From: Armatimonadota bacterium
Lineage (GTDB): Bacteria; Armatimonadota; JAAZEB01
Direction of reading: 5' to 3'
DNA length: 64,000 nucleotides
Assembly (NCBI GenBank): GCA_012512265.1
Contig: JAAZEM010000007.1
Location: forward strand, 1 to 64,000
Position numbers and translations under genes: made by a program. Below the pieces are notes generated by a model. The model saw only the letters and a program-made list of their open reading frames with translations. It did no database searches and was not told the DNA's origin. Positions within the stretch are counted from its first letter, which is position 1. Each line of letters begins with the position of its first letter. Below are positions 9,921 through 18,876 of this stretch, piece by piece.

Positions 9921-11477
9921 ATGGGCGAACAGGGAGCGTCATCTCACACCGCCTGGAACGAGTTGGTCGCCGCAGCTCTCATCGGCGGCGAGCGGGAGGC
10001 CGTCCGGCTGCCGGACGAGGGCCCGCTGGGTGAGGTGCTGAGCCGGCTGGAATGCCCGTCACGCGAGCAGCAGCTTCTGGGTGCGGCGGCGATCCTCTCG
10101 CTCTACCGGCGCGCCGGCGCGCGCCCCGCCGTAGAGACAGCCCCCCCGCCGGAGCCCTCTCCTGCGGAGTCACTCTCGCGCTGCCCCTCATCCGTCGGCC
10201 GCTACCTGGCGGAGATCCTCTCGGGAACGCGCGCGGAGCTCCTGTCGGAGTGGCTGGATGCCGCCGCGGCCGCCGGGATGCGCGCGCCCGAGGAGCTCCT
10301 TCCGGCGCTCCTGGACCTGGGCGCCGCGCGTGAGGGCATTCGCGAGAAGCTCCTGCCCGTCCTGGGAGAGCGGGGAAGATGGCTGGCCCGGCACAACCCG
10401 GACTGGGCCTATGCCCTCGGCCCCGAGGAGGCGATCGATTGGGAAACGGCACCGCGAGTGGCCCGCCTGGCTCTCCTCAAGCGACTTCGCGCCACCGACC
10501 CGGCACGGGCGCGGGAGCTGCTTCAATCCACCTGGGAGCAAGACCCACCCAACGAGCGCGCGGCGTTCATAGAGCACCTCAATGCCGGCCTGAGCATGGA
10601 GGATGAGCCGTTCCTGGAGGCGGCATTGGATGACAAGCGCAAGGAGGTGCGCACTCAGGCCGCCGAGCTGCTCGCCAAGCTGCCCCAATCCCGCCTCAGC
10701 GCGCGCATGCTGGAGCGGGTGCGCCCGCTGCTTAGCTTCACGCCGGGCCAGCCCTCGCGCGTCCTGGCGTTCATGCCGGGCAAGAAGCCTTCGCTGCAAG
10801 TCACCCTCCCCGAGGCGTGCGACCGGGCGATGGCGCGCGACGGGATCGAGGCGAAGCCGCCCCCCGGCATGGGGAAAAAGGCGTTCTGGCTGATGCAGAT
10901 GATCGCCGTAATCCCTCCGGCCACCTGGTGCGAGATGTGGGGCACGCCCCCACAGGTATTGATCGAGGCCGCGAGAGAGACCGAGCATCATCGAGAGCTG
11001 CTGGAGGGCTGGGCGCGCGCCGCCGCGCGGCACCGCGATCGGGAATGGGCCGAGGCGCTTCTCTCCACGTCGATCCCCAGCTTGCCCGAGGGGGTGGCGG
11101 CGGAGCTGGTGGATTCGCTGCCGTCCGAGCGCCGGGAAGCCGCGCTCCTTCCCCACGTCCAGGCCTCTGGGAACCGGATCCCGCTGGTGCCGCTGCTCGC
11201 GCATTGCCAGCACGCCTGGAGCGAGATGTTCACCCGCGCGGTGATCGCCCTCGTGCGAGAACACGTTCGCGGGCCGGGCTATCCCTCTGACTGGCGCATC
11301 CATGACGCGCTGAAGGAGTTCGCCCTCTATGCGGCGCCCGCGCTGGCGGATGAGGCGACACGGACAATCGGCGGGCCGCCAGGGTCGATGCAGCTGCGCT
11401 CTGTAGAGCAGTTCCTGGACCTGCTCCACTTCCGCCGTCAGATGCTGGCGGCCTTCGGTGATAAGGAGACCAGATGA
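9921..11477 (+). CDS. DUF5691 family protein
   Basis: 518 residues, with the family's opening pattern WNELVAAALIGGERE and a later block GRWLARHNPDWAYALG. The sequence is mostly helical, rich in Ala, Leu, Glu and Arg, and suggests a HEAT-like repeat scaffold (for example RKEVRTQAAELLAKLPQSRLS). No catalytic motif, signal peptide or membrane segment is visible. An AGGAGG-type site precedes ATG 9921. The 3' end overlaps the next gene as ATGA, which implies translational coupling to the MoxR ATPase. In the family this protein is found beside SWIM, MoxR and VWA genes, so a structural or adaptor role in that complex is the simplest inference. No biochemical function is known to me. Confidence 0.8.
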   Translation: MGEQGASSHTAWNELVAAALIGGEREAVRLPDEGPLGEVLSRLECPSREQQLLGAAAILSLYRRAGARPAVETAPPPEPSPAESLSRCPSSVGRYLAEILSGTRAELLSEWLDAAAAAGMRAPEELLPALLDLGAAREGIREKLLPVLGERGRWLARHNPDWAYALGPEEAIDWETAPRVARLALLKRLRATDPARARELLQSTWEQDPPNERAAFIEHLNAGLSMEDEPFLEAALDDKRKEVRTQAAELLAKLPQSRLSARMLERVRPLLSFTPGQPSRVLAFMPGKKPSLQVTLPEACDRAMARDGIEAKPPPGMGKKAFWLMQMIAVIPPATWCEMWGTPPQVLIEAARETEHHRELLEGWARAAARHRDREWAEALLSTSIPSLPEGVAAELVDSLPSERREAALLPHVQASGNRIPLVPLLAHCQHAWSEMFTRAVIALVREHVRGPGYPSDWRIHDALKEFALYAAPALADEATRTIGGPPGSMQLRSVEQFLDLLHFRRQMLAAFGDKETR

Positions 11478-12556
11478 TGACAAACATCCTGCGACAGCAC
11501 GCGGAGCAACAGTACGCCGAGGAGCTGGAAGCGCTGGCCGAAGCAGACTCCCGCCCGCGTCCCCCGAACTGGCGGCTATCGCCCTGGGCGGTGGTCACCT
11601 ACCTGCTCGGGGGAAAGCTGGAGAACGGCTTCGCGGTGACGCCGAAGTACATCGGCAACCGCCGCCTGATCGAGATCGCCGTCGCCACCCTGGCGACGGA
11701 TCGGGCACTTCTCTTGCTGGGCGTGCCAGGCACCGCGAAGACGTGGGTCTCCGAGCACATCGCCGCGGCCATCGCGGGCGATTCGACGCTGCTCATTCAG
11801 GGCACGGCGGGCACGAGCGAGGAGCAGATCCGGTATGGCTGGGACTACGCCCGGCTTCTCTCGGAGGGGCCCTCGCGCCGGGCGCTTGTGCCAAGCCCGT
11901 TGATGCGTGCCATGCAGCAGGGGAAGATCGCCCGTGTCGAGGAGTTGACGCGCATCCCCGCCGACGTGCAAGACACGCTGATCACCATCCTCTCGGAGAA
12001 GACACTCCCGATCCCGGAGCTGGGCGAGGAGGAGCAGGCGGTGAAGGGGTTCAACGTCATCGCCACGGCGAACAACCGCGACCGGGGCGTCAATGAGCTC
12101 TCCAGCGCCCTGAAGCGCCGCTTCAACACCGTGGTCCTCCCGGTGCCGGAGAGCGCCGATGAAGAGGTGGAGATCGTCCAGCGCCGCGTCGAGAGCCTGG
12201 GCCGCGCCCTCGAGCTGCCCGCGCCGCCTCCGGGCGTGCAGGAGATCCGCCGGATCGTCACCATCTTCCGGGAGCTGCGGAACGGCGTCACCGCCGATGG
12301 CAAGACGAAGGTGAAATCGCCCAGCGGCACGCTGAGCACCGCCGAGGCGATCTCCGTGGTCAGCAACGGTCTGGCGCTCGCGGCGCACTTCGGCGATGGC
12401 ACCCTCCGTGCTGCCGACATGGCCGCCGGCCTGATCGGCGCCGTCGTCAAGGACCCGGTCCAGGATCGCGTCGTCTGGCAGGAGTATCTGGAGACGGTCG
12501 TCAAGGAGCGCGATGGCTGGAAGGATCTCTATCGGGCGTGTCGGGATGTCTCGTGA
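11474..12556 (+). CDS. MoxR-type AAA ATPase
   Basis: 360 residues. Walker A reads GVPGTAKTW and Walker B is in ARVEELTRIP. A sensor-like ATANNRDRG and the arginine-finger region SALKRRFNTVVLP follow. These are hallmarks of MoxR ATPases, chaperone-like enzymes that usually act with a VWA-domain partner on metal insertion, complex assembly or stress responses. The partner here is the VWA gene 2.5 kb downstream in the same operon. The start codon overlaps the stop of the DUF5691 gene by four bases and is preceded by AAGGAG. The protein resembles E. coli YehL in size and context. Confidence 0.88.
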   Translation: MMTNILRQHAEQQYAEELEALAEADSRPRPPNWRLSPWAVVTYLLGGKLENGFAVTPKYIGNRRLIEIAVATLATDRALLLLGVPGTAKTWVSEHIAAAIAGDSTLLIQGTAGTSEEQIRYGWDYARLLSEGPSRRALVPSPLMRAMQQGKIARVEELTRIPADVQDTLITILSEKTLPIPELGEEEQAVKGFNVIATANNRDRGVNELSSALKRRFNTVVLPVPESADEEVEIVQRRVESLGRALELPAPPPGVQEIRRIVTIFRELRNGVTADGKTKVKSPSGTLSTAEAISVVSNGLALAAHFGDGTLRAADMAAGLIGAVVKDPVQDRVVWQEYLETVVKERDGWKDLYRACRDVS

Positions 12557-12656
12557 TGCCGGGCGCCACCCGCGCGCGGCGCTCCCAGCGGGGCGCCGCA
12601 CGGCCGGGCCCACTTCAGCAGCGCGTTACGAATGACGCTTGATGGAGGAGATGCCA

Positions 12657-14960
12657 GTGTCCGAACCAGTCACCCACGTGTTCGGCATACGCCACCACGG
12701 CCCCGGGTCGGCGCGGAGCGTCTTGAAGGCGCTGGAGGCACTGCAGCCGGATATCATCCTGGTCGAGGGGCCACCGGATGCCGAGGAGGTGCTGCCGCTC
12801 CTGACCCACGCCGAGATGGAGCCGCCGGTGGCACTTCTCCTCTACGTGCCGGAGGAGCCCAGCCGCTCCGTATCGTATCCCTTTGCCCTCTTCTCGCCCG
12901 AGTGGCAGGCGCTCCGGTATGGCCTCACACGCGGCATTCCCACGCGCTTTATCGACCTGCCGCAGGCGCACCAGCTCGCGATGCGGGAGGATGCGGGGGC
13001 TGCCGGATCCGAAGCGGTCGAGGATGAGAGCGATCCGGTAGCCCCGCCCGAGCCCGCGGAGGTGGTGCGCCAGGATCCGTTGGGCTGGCTGGCAGCGGCG
13101 GCAGGCTATAGTGACGGCGAGCGCTGGTGGGAACACATGGTGGAGCAGCGCCTGGATGGCGATGACCTCTTTGCCGGCATCTGCGAGGCGATGGCGGCGC
13201 TGCGCGCAGAGATGCCGCGAGAGGAGGACCCGCTGGAGGAGCGGCGGGAAGCCTACATGCGCCGGTGCATCCGCCAGGCACGGAAGGAAGGTTACGAGCG
13301 CCTCGCCGTGGTGTGCGGCGCCTGGCACGCGCCGGCGCTCGCGGAGATGCCACCGGCCTCCCACGACGCGAAGCTGCTCACCGGCCTCCCCAAGGTGAAG
13401 GTGAGCGCGACCTGGATCCCCTGGACCTACGGCCGGCTCGCCCGTTCCAGCGGCTACGGGGCCGGGATCGAATCGCCCGGGTGGTATCACCACCTCTGGA
13501 GCGATTCCGACCGCGTCGCCATTCGCTGGATGACGTGCGTGGCCAGCCTGATGCGCGCGCACGATCTGGATGCTTCTGCCGCGCACGTCATCGAGGCGGT
13601 GCGCCTGGCCGAGTCGCTCGCGGCTTTGCGCGACCGCCCTTTGCCCGGCCTGGATGAGCTGAACGAGGCGGTGCGAGCCGTCTTCTGCTTCGATAGCGAC
13701 CTCCCGATGCGCCTGATCGAGGAGCAGCTCATCGTCGGCGAAAGGCTGGGCAAGGTGCCGGAGGTCACGCCCCAGGTGCCCCTCCAACAGGACCTGGCAC
13801 GGCTGCAAAAACGCCTGAGCCTGCCCCCCGAGGCCACCCAGAAGCAGCTCGACCTCGACCTGCGCGAGCCCCTCGGGCTGGCACGCAGCCATCTGCTCCA
13901 CCGGCTCGCCCTCCTCGGCATCCCCTGGGGCCAGCCCGAGCGCGTCACCGGAAAGCAGAGCACGTTCCACGAGATCTGGACCCTCCAGTGGCATCCGGAG
14001 TTTGCCGTGGCGCTCATCGAGGCGGGCGTCTGGGGCAACACCGTGGCCGCTGCCGCTGCCGCGAAGGCGCGGGATCTGGCCCAGCGCGCCCCAGATCTCC
14101 CCGCGCTCACGGAGCTTGTGGACCGCGTGCTCCTAGCCGATCTACCGGACGCGATCGACCCCCTGATGGCTCTCCTTCAGGAGCGGACGGCGCTGACCGG
14201 CGATACGGCCCACCTGATGGATGCGCTCCCCCCGCTGGCCAGGGTGCTCCGCTATGGGAACGTGCGCCGCACCGACGCCACGATGGTCGGTGGCGTCGTG
14301 AATGGCATCGTGGCGCGCATCTGCGTTGGATTGCCCAACGCCTGCTCCTCGCTCGATGACGAGGCTGCCGCGGCGATGTACGACCGGCTTGTGAACACCG
14401 ACGACGCGATCCGCCTGTTGGAGAATCCCGAGCACGTGTCGGAGTGGCACGAGGTCCTTGCTCGCCTCGCCGACCGGTCTGGGCTGCATGGCCTAATCGC
14501 TGGCCGGAGCTGCCGGCTTCTACAGAGCGCCGGCGTCTTTGATCCGGAGACGTGCGCTCGGCACATGAGCCGGGCACTCTCGCGGGCCTCCGAGCCGGCG
14601 CAGGCTGCCGCATGGCTCGAAGGCTTCCTCAAGGGGAGTGGCCTGCTTCTGCTGCACGATAAGGAGCTCTGGCAGGTGCTTGATACCTGGCTGACCGAGC
14701 TCTCCGCAGAGAGCTTCGCGGCGGTGCTCCCGCTCTTGCGGCGGACCTTTGCAACCTTCCCTGCCCCGGAGCGGCGGCAGATGGGGGAGCGCGTTCGCCT
14801 GGGAAAGGCGGCAGGCTCCCAGGTCCCCGGCATGGACGCGGGCTTCGATGCCGAGCGCGCGGTGTCCGTCCTGCCGCTCGCCGCCCGGCTTCTGGGCATC
14901 GACTGGCCGCCCGCCGGCGCCGCCGCGAGGAATGCTGGAGACCGCGGGGAAGCGTCGTGA
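12657..14960 (+). CDS. DUF5682 family protein of the MoxR-VWA operon
   Basis: About 767 residues. The N-terminus has VFGIRHHGPGSARSVLKAL followed by DIILVEGPPDAEEVLPLL. Near residue 220 comes VVCGAWHAPAL. Histidine-bearing motifs in these positions resemble the EreA/ChaN/TraB-TIKI hydrolase-like fold; that comparison is my inference, not a search result. The remaining two thirds are helical. The start is set at GTG 12657, eight bases after GGAGG; the ATG at 12651 abuts that site. Its last bases overlap the short Thg1-like frame as GTGA. E. coli YehM is the counterpart in the yeh set. Confidence 0.8.
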   Translation: MSEPVTHVFGIRHHGPGSARSVLKALEALQPDIILVEGPPDAEEVLPLLTHAEMEPPVALLLYVPEEPSRSVSYPFALFSPEWQALRYGLTRGIPTRFIDLPQAHQLAMREDAGAAGSEAVEDESDPVAPPEPAEVVRQDPLGWLAAAAGYSDGERWWEHMVEQRLDGDDLFAGICEAMAALRAEMPREEDPLEERREAYMRRCIRQARKEGYERLAVVCGAWHAPALAEMPPASHDAKLLTGLPKVKVSATWIPWTYGRLARSSGYGAGIESPGWYHHLWSDSDRVAIRWMTCVASLMRAHDLDASAAHVIEAVRLAESLAALRDRPLPGLDELNEAVRAVFCFDSDLPMRLIEEQLIVGERLGKVPEVTPQVPLQQDLARLQKRLSLPPEATQKQLDLDLREPLGLARSHLLHRLALLGIPWGQPERVTGKQSTFHEIWTLQWHPEFAVALIEAGVWGNTVAAAAAAKARDLAQRAPDLPALTELVDRVLLADLPDAIDPLMALLQERTALTGDTAHLMDALPPLARVLRYGNVRRTDATMVGGVVNGIVARICVGLPNACSSLDDEAAAAMYDRLVNTDDAIRLLENPEHVSEWHEVLARLADRSGLHGLIAGRSCRLLQSAGVFDPETCARHMSRALSRASEPAQAAAWLEGFLKGSGLLLLHDKELWQVLDTWLTELSAESFAAVLPLLRRTFATFPAPERRQMGERVRLGKAAGSQVPGMDAGFDAERAVSVLPLAARLLGIDWPPAGAAARNAGDRGEAS

Positions 14961-15052
14961 AGTTTGGTGACTTCGAGAGCCGGGCGCGCGCGCTGGAGCC
15001 TCTCCACCCGCCGCCCGGCGTCTGGATTGGCTTGCGCCCGGGAGGCGGGTAG
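14957..15052 (+). pseudogene. 31-codon stump resembling the N-terminus of Thg1 (tRNA-His guanylyltransferase)
   Basis: A GTG overlapping the DUF5682 stop (GTGA) opens a frame reading VKFGDFESRARALEPLHPPP, then GVWIGLRPGGG and a stop. The opening matches the shape of bacterial Thg1-like N-termini as I know them: Met-Lys/Arg-Phe, an acidic-Arg segment, Glu, His, then Pro-Gly and a hydrophobic run leading to the catalytic Leu-Asp-Gly-Arg. It stops exactly where that catalytic motif should begin (Leu-Arg-Pro-Gly-Gly-Gly). The rest of the gene is missing; the VWA ribosome site begins within 20 bases. The best reading is a remnant left by an internal deletion. It may still be translated for coupling. 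Confidence 0.5.
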
Positions 15053-15081
15053 CGGGAGCAGAGATTGGAGTGGTCGGCGAG

Positions 15082-16227
15082 ATGGCGATAACACCGGACG
15101 AGCGTCTGCGGCGGTGGCGGCTGGTCCTCGGGTCGGGCCAGGCAGATGGGGTGGGCATGGAGCTGACAGGTGTGGATCGGGCAATCGACCAGGCGCTGGA
15201 AGCCCTGTACGACTCTGACCGCAGTGGTGGGTTGGGCAGCTCCGCGCCGAGTGCGGCCCGGTGGCTGGGCGATATCCGCACCTACTTCCCCAAGTCGGTG
15301 GTGCGCGTGATGCAACGCGATGCCCTCGAGCGCCTGAACCTCCGGCAGATGCTCCTGGAGCCGGAGCTGCTGGAAGCAGTGGAGGCCGATGTGCACCTCG
15401 TCTCCACCCTCCTCTCGCTGAAGAGCGTGCTCCCGGGCAAGACGAAGGAGACCGCGCGCATCGTGGTGCGCCGTGTCGTCGAGGATCTGGAACGCCGCCT
15501 GGCAGCGCCTACGCGGCAGGCGATCCAGGGCAGCCTGAATCGCGCCGCACGCAATCGCCGCCCGCGGTATTCGGAGATGGACTGGCACCGCACCATCCGC
15601 GCTAACCTGAAGCACTACCAGCCGGAGTACCGCACCATCATCCCCGAGACGCGCATCGGCTACGGACGGAAGCGTTCCCTGCTGCGCGAGATCATCCTCT
15701 GCGTGGATCAGAGCGGCTCGATGGCCGCCTCGGTCGTCTACGCGGGCGTCTTCGGGGCGGTCCTCGCCTCGCTGCCGGCGGTCAAGACGCACTTTGTCGC
15801 TTTCGATACGGCGGTCGTCGATCTCACCGAAGAGCTGCATGACCCGGTAGAGCTCCTCTTTGGCACCCAGCTGGGTGGGGGCACCGATATCAACCGCGCG
15901 CTCGCCTATTGCCAGGGCCTGATCACCCGCCCCATGGAGACAATCCTCATCCTCCTGAGCGATCTCTACGAGGGGGGCGACGAGGAGGAGATGCTGAAGC
16001 GCGCCGCGGCCCTTGTCAACTCCGGCACCCAGGTGATTGCGCTTCTTGCCCTGAGCGATGACGGCCGGCCCGCGTTCCACCACGATATCGCGTCGGCGAT
16101 GGCCGGGATGGGGATCCCGGCGTTTGCCTGCACTCCCGATCTCTTCCCGGAATTGATGGCCGCCGCGATCAACCGCCAGGAGATCGGGCAGTGGGCCGCC
16201 AAGCATGATATCGTGACTGCTCAGTAG
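15082..16227 (+). CDS. VWA domain protein, partner of the MoxR ATPase
   Basis: About 381 residues. The second half is a von Willebrand factor A domain with the metal-ion site motif DQSGSM (DxSxS), the conserved threonine in GGGTDIN and the late aspartate in LLSDLYEGG. The N-terminal half is helical and includes RRPRYSEMDWHRTIRANLKHY, a segment commonly seen in VWA proteins paired with MoxR ATPases. No signal peptide or membrane helix is visible, so it is likely cytoplasmic. ATG 15082 is preferred, with GGAG 11 bases upstream; GTG 15070 is an alternative. It is the last clear member of the operon and corresponds to E. coli YehP. Confidence 0.87.
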   Translation: MAITPDERLRRWRLVLGSGQADGVGMELTGVDRAIDQALEALYDSDRSGGLGSSAPSAARWLGDIRTYFPKSVVRVMQRDALERLNLRQMLLEPELLEAVEADVHLVSTLLSLKSVLPGKTKETARIVVRRVVEDLERRLAAPTRQAIQGSLNRAARNRRPRYSEMDWHRTIRANLKHYQPEYRTIIPETRIGYGRKRSLLREIILCVDQSGSMAASVVYAGVFGAVLASLPAVKTHFVAFDTAVVDLTEELHDPVELLFGTQLGGGTDINRALAYCQGLITRPMETILILLSDLYEGGDEEEMLKRAAALVNSGTQVIALLALSDDGRPAFHHDIASAMAGMGIPAFACTPDLFPELMAAAINRQEIGQWAAKHDIVTAQ

Positions 16228-16266
16228 GAGCGTTGGAAACACCATTGTTTTGGAGAGATGCGCATC

Positions 16267-16914
16267 ATGGCAGATTGGAGATGGGCGAGAGGGTTGCTCG
16301 CGGGGGCCGTGGCCGTGTTGGCACCCCTTCTCCTGGGGTGTCATGACTCCAGTAATAACCGGGTGGAGGAGACACACTCCGGCCCCAGGCAGGTGGAGTT
16401 GCAGACGCACCTCGAATGGTCGGAAGGGAGCACGCAGCTCTACGCGATCATCGGCGCGGGCTGGCCGCCCTCCGGTCTCCAGCGAACCTCGTGGCAGGAA
16501 GGCACGAACTACTCCATCGAGCCCCGCGTGAGCATCAAGAGCGTCCGGCTTCTGGATGACGGCATGACCCTCTGCCTCACGACGGCTGAGCAGGCACCGG
16601 GCACGCGCTATCAGGTGCGCTATACCCCGAAGGTGTCGTTCCCCGCGCCACCCCTGGAAGGCTTTCCACAGAACCCGGTGCTGACCGCCGTTGCCGTCGA
16701 TGCCACGCACGTGGTCGTCGTACCCGACACGCACCATCAGGAGCGCGTGGACTGGGCGGATGCGAGTAGCTACCGCTTTGAGCCTCCACTCGCCGTTCAC
16801 TCGGCCCAGGTCAGCGAGGATGGCCGGCTGGTGCGCCTGACAACGGCCGAGCAAGAGGCATCCGCCAGCTACAAGCTGCGCGTGGGTGAGATCGCAACGC
16901 CCGTCGTCCGGTAG
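16267..16914 (+). CDS. Lipoprotein with two SbsA-like Ig repeats
   Basis: About 215 residues. A signal sequence ends in the lipobox LLLGC, so the mature protein is probably lipid-anchored. Two homologous repeats follow, around SIKSVRLLDDGMTLCLTTAEQ and AVHSAQVSEDGRLVRLTTAEQ, each ending in a YxLRV-type strand. This is the pattern of SbsA-like Ig domains (Big_5). ATG 16267 is preferred because GGAGAG lies 9 bases upstream; it touches the alternative ATG at 16258. It starts 39 bases after the VWA stop on the same strand and could be the tail of that operon, but nothing in the sequence proves a functional tie. Confidence 0.72.
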   Translation: MADWRWARGLLAGAVAVLAPLLLGCHDSSNNRVEETHSGPRQVELQTHLEWSEGSTQLYAIIGAGWPPSGLQRTSWQEGTNYSIEPRVSIKSVRLLDDGMTLCLTTAEQAPGTRYQVRYTPKVSFPAPPLEGFPQNPVLTAVAVDATHVVVVPDTHHQERVDWADASSYRFEPPLAVHSAQVSEDGRLVRLTTAEQEASASYKLRVGEIATPVVR

Positions 16915-17212
16915 GCGCGAGCGCGGCAGGCCGGACCCCTTCCGAAATCGCGCGGGCGCGCCGCGTCTTTAGGGAGCAGGCAACGCTTCCCGTGTTACAT
17001 CCGCCGCGGTTTGGTTGTCAAAGGGAGATGGCAAGGCGGTGGCATCACGCGCGGGAGACGTAGGGCACACCGCGAGCCACCTGCCCGAGCTATGAGATTG
17101 AACCGGAACCCGTCCACACGCGGCTCTTCGCGCCACGCTCTTCCCCCTTTCTGGCGTGACTCGGCGGAACCGCGCCCGCGCGGCGGGTTACCAGGCCGAA
17201 AGGAATCACTCG
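16915..17212. other. Intergenic stretch, no gene seen
   Basis: About 300 bases between the lipoprotein gene and the Gfo/Idh/MocA gene. I see no convincing ORF, RNA or promoter. The only clear element is the AAAGGA ribosome site just before ATG 17213. Confidence 0.6.
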
Positions 17213-18226
17213 ATGAGCACCATCGGATTCGGCGTGATTGGGTGTGGCGGTATCAGCAACGTGCACCTCACCGCCCTCTCCAAGCGTGACGATGCTCGCA
17301 TCGTCTGCGTCTCAGACATCAACCCGGATGCCGCTCGCGGCCAGGCGGAGAAGTACGGCGCCGGCAAGTGGGTAACCGACGCCAACGAGCTCCTGGCGAT
17401 GCCGGAGGTCAACGCCGTCGTCGTCTGTACGCCCACCTTCCTCCATCCGGAGTATGTGATTGCCGCGGCCAAGGCGGGCAAGCACGTCCTCTGCGAGAAG
17501 CCGATTGCCATGACGCTGGAGGATGCCGACCGGATGATCGCCGCGTGCGACGAGGCGGGGGTCTTCTTCATGATCGCGTTCGTCCGCCGCTTCTGCAACG
17601 AGTGGCTGAAGCTGCGCGAGATCATCCAGAGCGGCGTTCTCGGCCGGCCGGTCCTCTGGCGCGGCGTCTCCGGGAGCTCTGGCCCGCGCAGCCCCTGGTT
17701 CCTCGATGCCCAGAAGGGCGGCGGCCCCTTCATCGATGGCTGCGTCCACGACTGGGACTTCGCGCGCTTCACCTTCGGCGAGCCAGAGGTGGTTCTTGCC
17801 TCCGTCCGGCACATGAAGGAGGGCGACTCGACCTCCCTCGATACCGGAAGCGCCATTGTCCGCTTCCAATCCGGGGATGAGCTGATGCGCAGCTGGACCT
17901 GGGGCCTCCCCGGCACCGCGTGCCGCACGCAAAGCCTCTCCGATGTCATCGGGCCCAAGGGGGCTCTGCGCTTCCCAGGCGCTCCGGCACAAGGCTCGAA
18001 GACCAACAGCTTCATCCTCACTGATGGCGAAGGCGTCGAGCACGCGCTGGAGTACGAGCACACCATCGGCCAGGAGTGGTTTGACGCCCAAATGGACCAC
18101 TTCGTCACCTGCATCAAGGAGGGCCGGCAGCCCTCGGTCACCGGCTTGGATGGCAAGAAGGCGCTCGCCATTGCCCTGGCGGTGCTCGAGGCGGGGCGCA
18201 CCCACAAGCCGGTTGTGCTCGGCTGA
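17213..18226 (+). CDS. Gfo/Idh/MocA family NAD(P)-dependent oxidoreductase
   Basis: 337 residues. The N-terminal Rossmann domain starts GFGVIGCGGISNVHL, and the family motif CEKPIA lies near residue 100. The C-terminal alpha/beta domain carries the catalytic-type GGGPFIDGCVHDWDFARF. Members oxidise or reduce sugars, inositols and their derivatives using NAD(P). The context gives no substrate. The frame continues upstream to 17156, but ATG 17213 directly precedes the nucleotide-binding motif and has an AAAGGA site. A strong hairpin terminator follows, so it is probably monocistronic. Confidence 0.9.
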   Translation: MSTIGFGVIGCGGISNVHLTALSKRDDARIVCVSDINPDAARGQAEKYGAGKWVTDANELLAMPEVNAVVVCTPTFLHPEYVIAAAKAGKHVLCEKPIAMTLEDADRMIAACDEAGVFFMIAFVRRFCNEWLKLREIIQSGVLGRPVLWRGVSGSSGPRSPWFLDAQKGGGPFIDGCVHDWDFARFTFGEPEVVLASVRHMKEGDSTSLDTGSAIVRFQSGDELMRSWTWGLPGTACRTQSLSDVIGPKGALRFPGAPAQGSKTNSFILTDGEGVEHALEYEHTIGQEWFDAQMDHFVTCIKEGRQPSVTGLDGKKALAIALAVLEAGRTHKPVVLG

Positions 18227-18245
18227 ATCTGACGATCTCGGATGG

Positions 18246-18285
18246 GGAGCCTGGGATGGGAGCCCCCGCTTCCATTCCAGGCTCC
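18246..18285 (+). terminator. Intrinsic terminator after the Gfo/Idh/MocA gene
   Basis: Arms GGAGCCTGGGATGG and CCATTCCAGGCTCC pair with one G-U wobble around a 12-nt loop, followed by TCTTT. It begins 20 bases after the stop codon and separates this gene from nikR. Confidence 0.8.
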
Positions 18286-18341
18286 TCTTTATCCGGGATG
18301 GGATGGCGTATCCAGCATCCTGTCATCGAGGGAGAAAACAG

Positions 18342-18764
18342 GTGGTGAACGGCGTTGAGCGCTTCGGGGTCTCCATGGCCCCCGATCTTCTGAGCAGGTT
18401 TGACGAGGTAATCGCGGCACGCGGCTATACCAACCGCTCCGAGGCGATTCGCGACATCGTGCGCGACTACCTCATCGAACAGCAGTGGGAATCCGGCGAG
18501 GGAGAGGTGATCGGCACGCTCACCCTCGTGTACGACCACCACGAGCACGACACCATGGAGCAACTCACGGCGCTGCAGCACCACTATCACGAAGCGATCC
18601 TCTCCACCCTGCACATCCACCTCGATGCGCATCACTGCCTGGAGGTGATCGTGGTCCGCGGCTCCTCAACCGATATTCGCCGCCTGGCCGATAAGGTGAT
18701 CACCACCCGCGGCGTCAAGCACGGCAAGCTCACCTGCACCACCACCGGCCAGGGCCTCGCCTGA
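18342..18764 (+). CDS. nikR: Nickel-responsive transcriptional regulator NikR
   Basis: 140 residues. The N-terminus is a ribbon-helix-helix DNA-binding domain (ERFGVSMAPDLLSRFDEVI, then GYTNRSEAIRDIVRDYL). The ACT-like C-terminal domain has the nickel-site ligands: a histidine in LQHHYHEAIL, then LHIHLDAHHCLEVIVVRG (His-x-His and Cys). In known NikR proteins nickel binding in the tetramer triggers DNA binding and represses nickel uptake genes. No nickel transporter, urease or hydrogenase gene is in the window, so the targets are elsewhere. The frame is open far upstream, but GTG 18342 with GGGAGA 7 bases before it gives the normal family length. Confidence 0.93.
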   Translation: MVNGVERFGVSMAPDLLSRFDEVIAARGYTNRSEAIRDIVRDYLIEQQWESGEGEVIGTLTLVYDHHEHDTMEQLTALQHHYHEAILSTLHIHLDAHHCLEVIVVRGSSTDIRRLADKVITTRGVKHGKLTCTTTGQGLA

Positions 18765-18876
18765 CGGGCTTCAATTGCTCCGATGGCGCGTCCCCGCGTC
18801 GCGCACCCAGGATGATACCGCGCGGAAGGGTAGCCCCCAGAGGGCGTGGAATCTGCATGGGTGAGGATTACTGACC

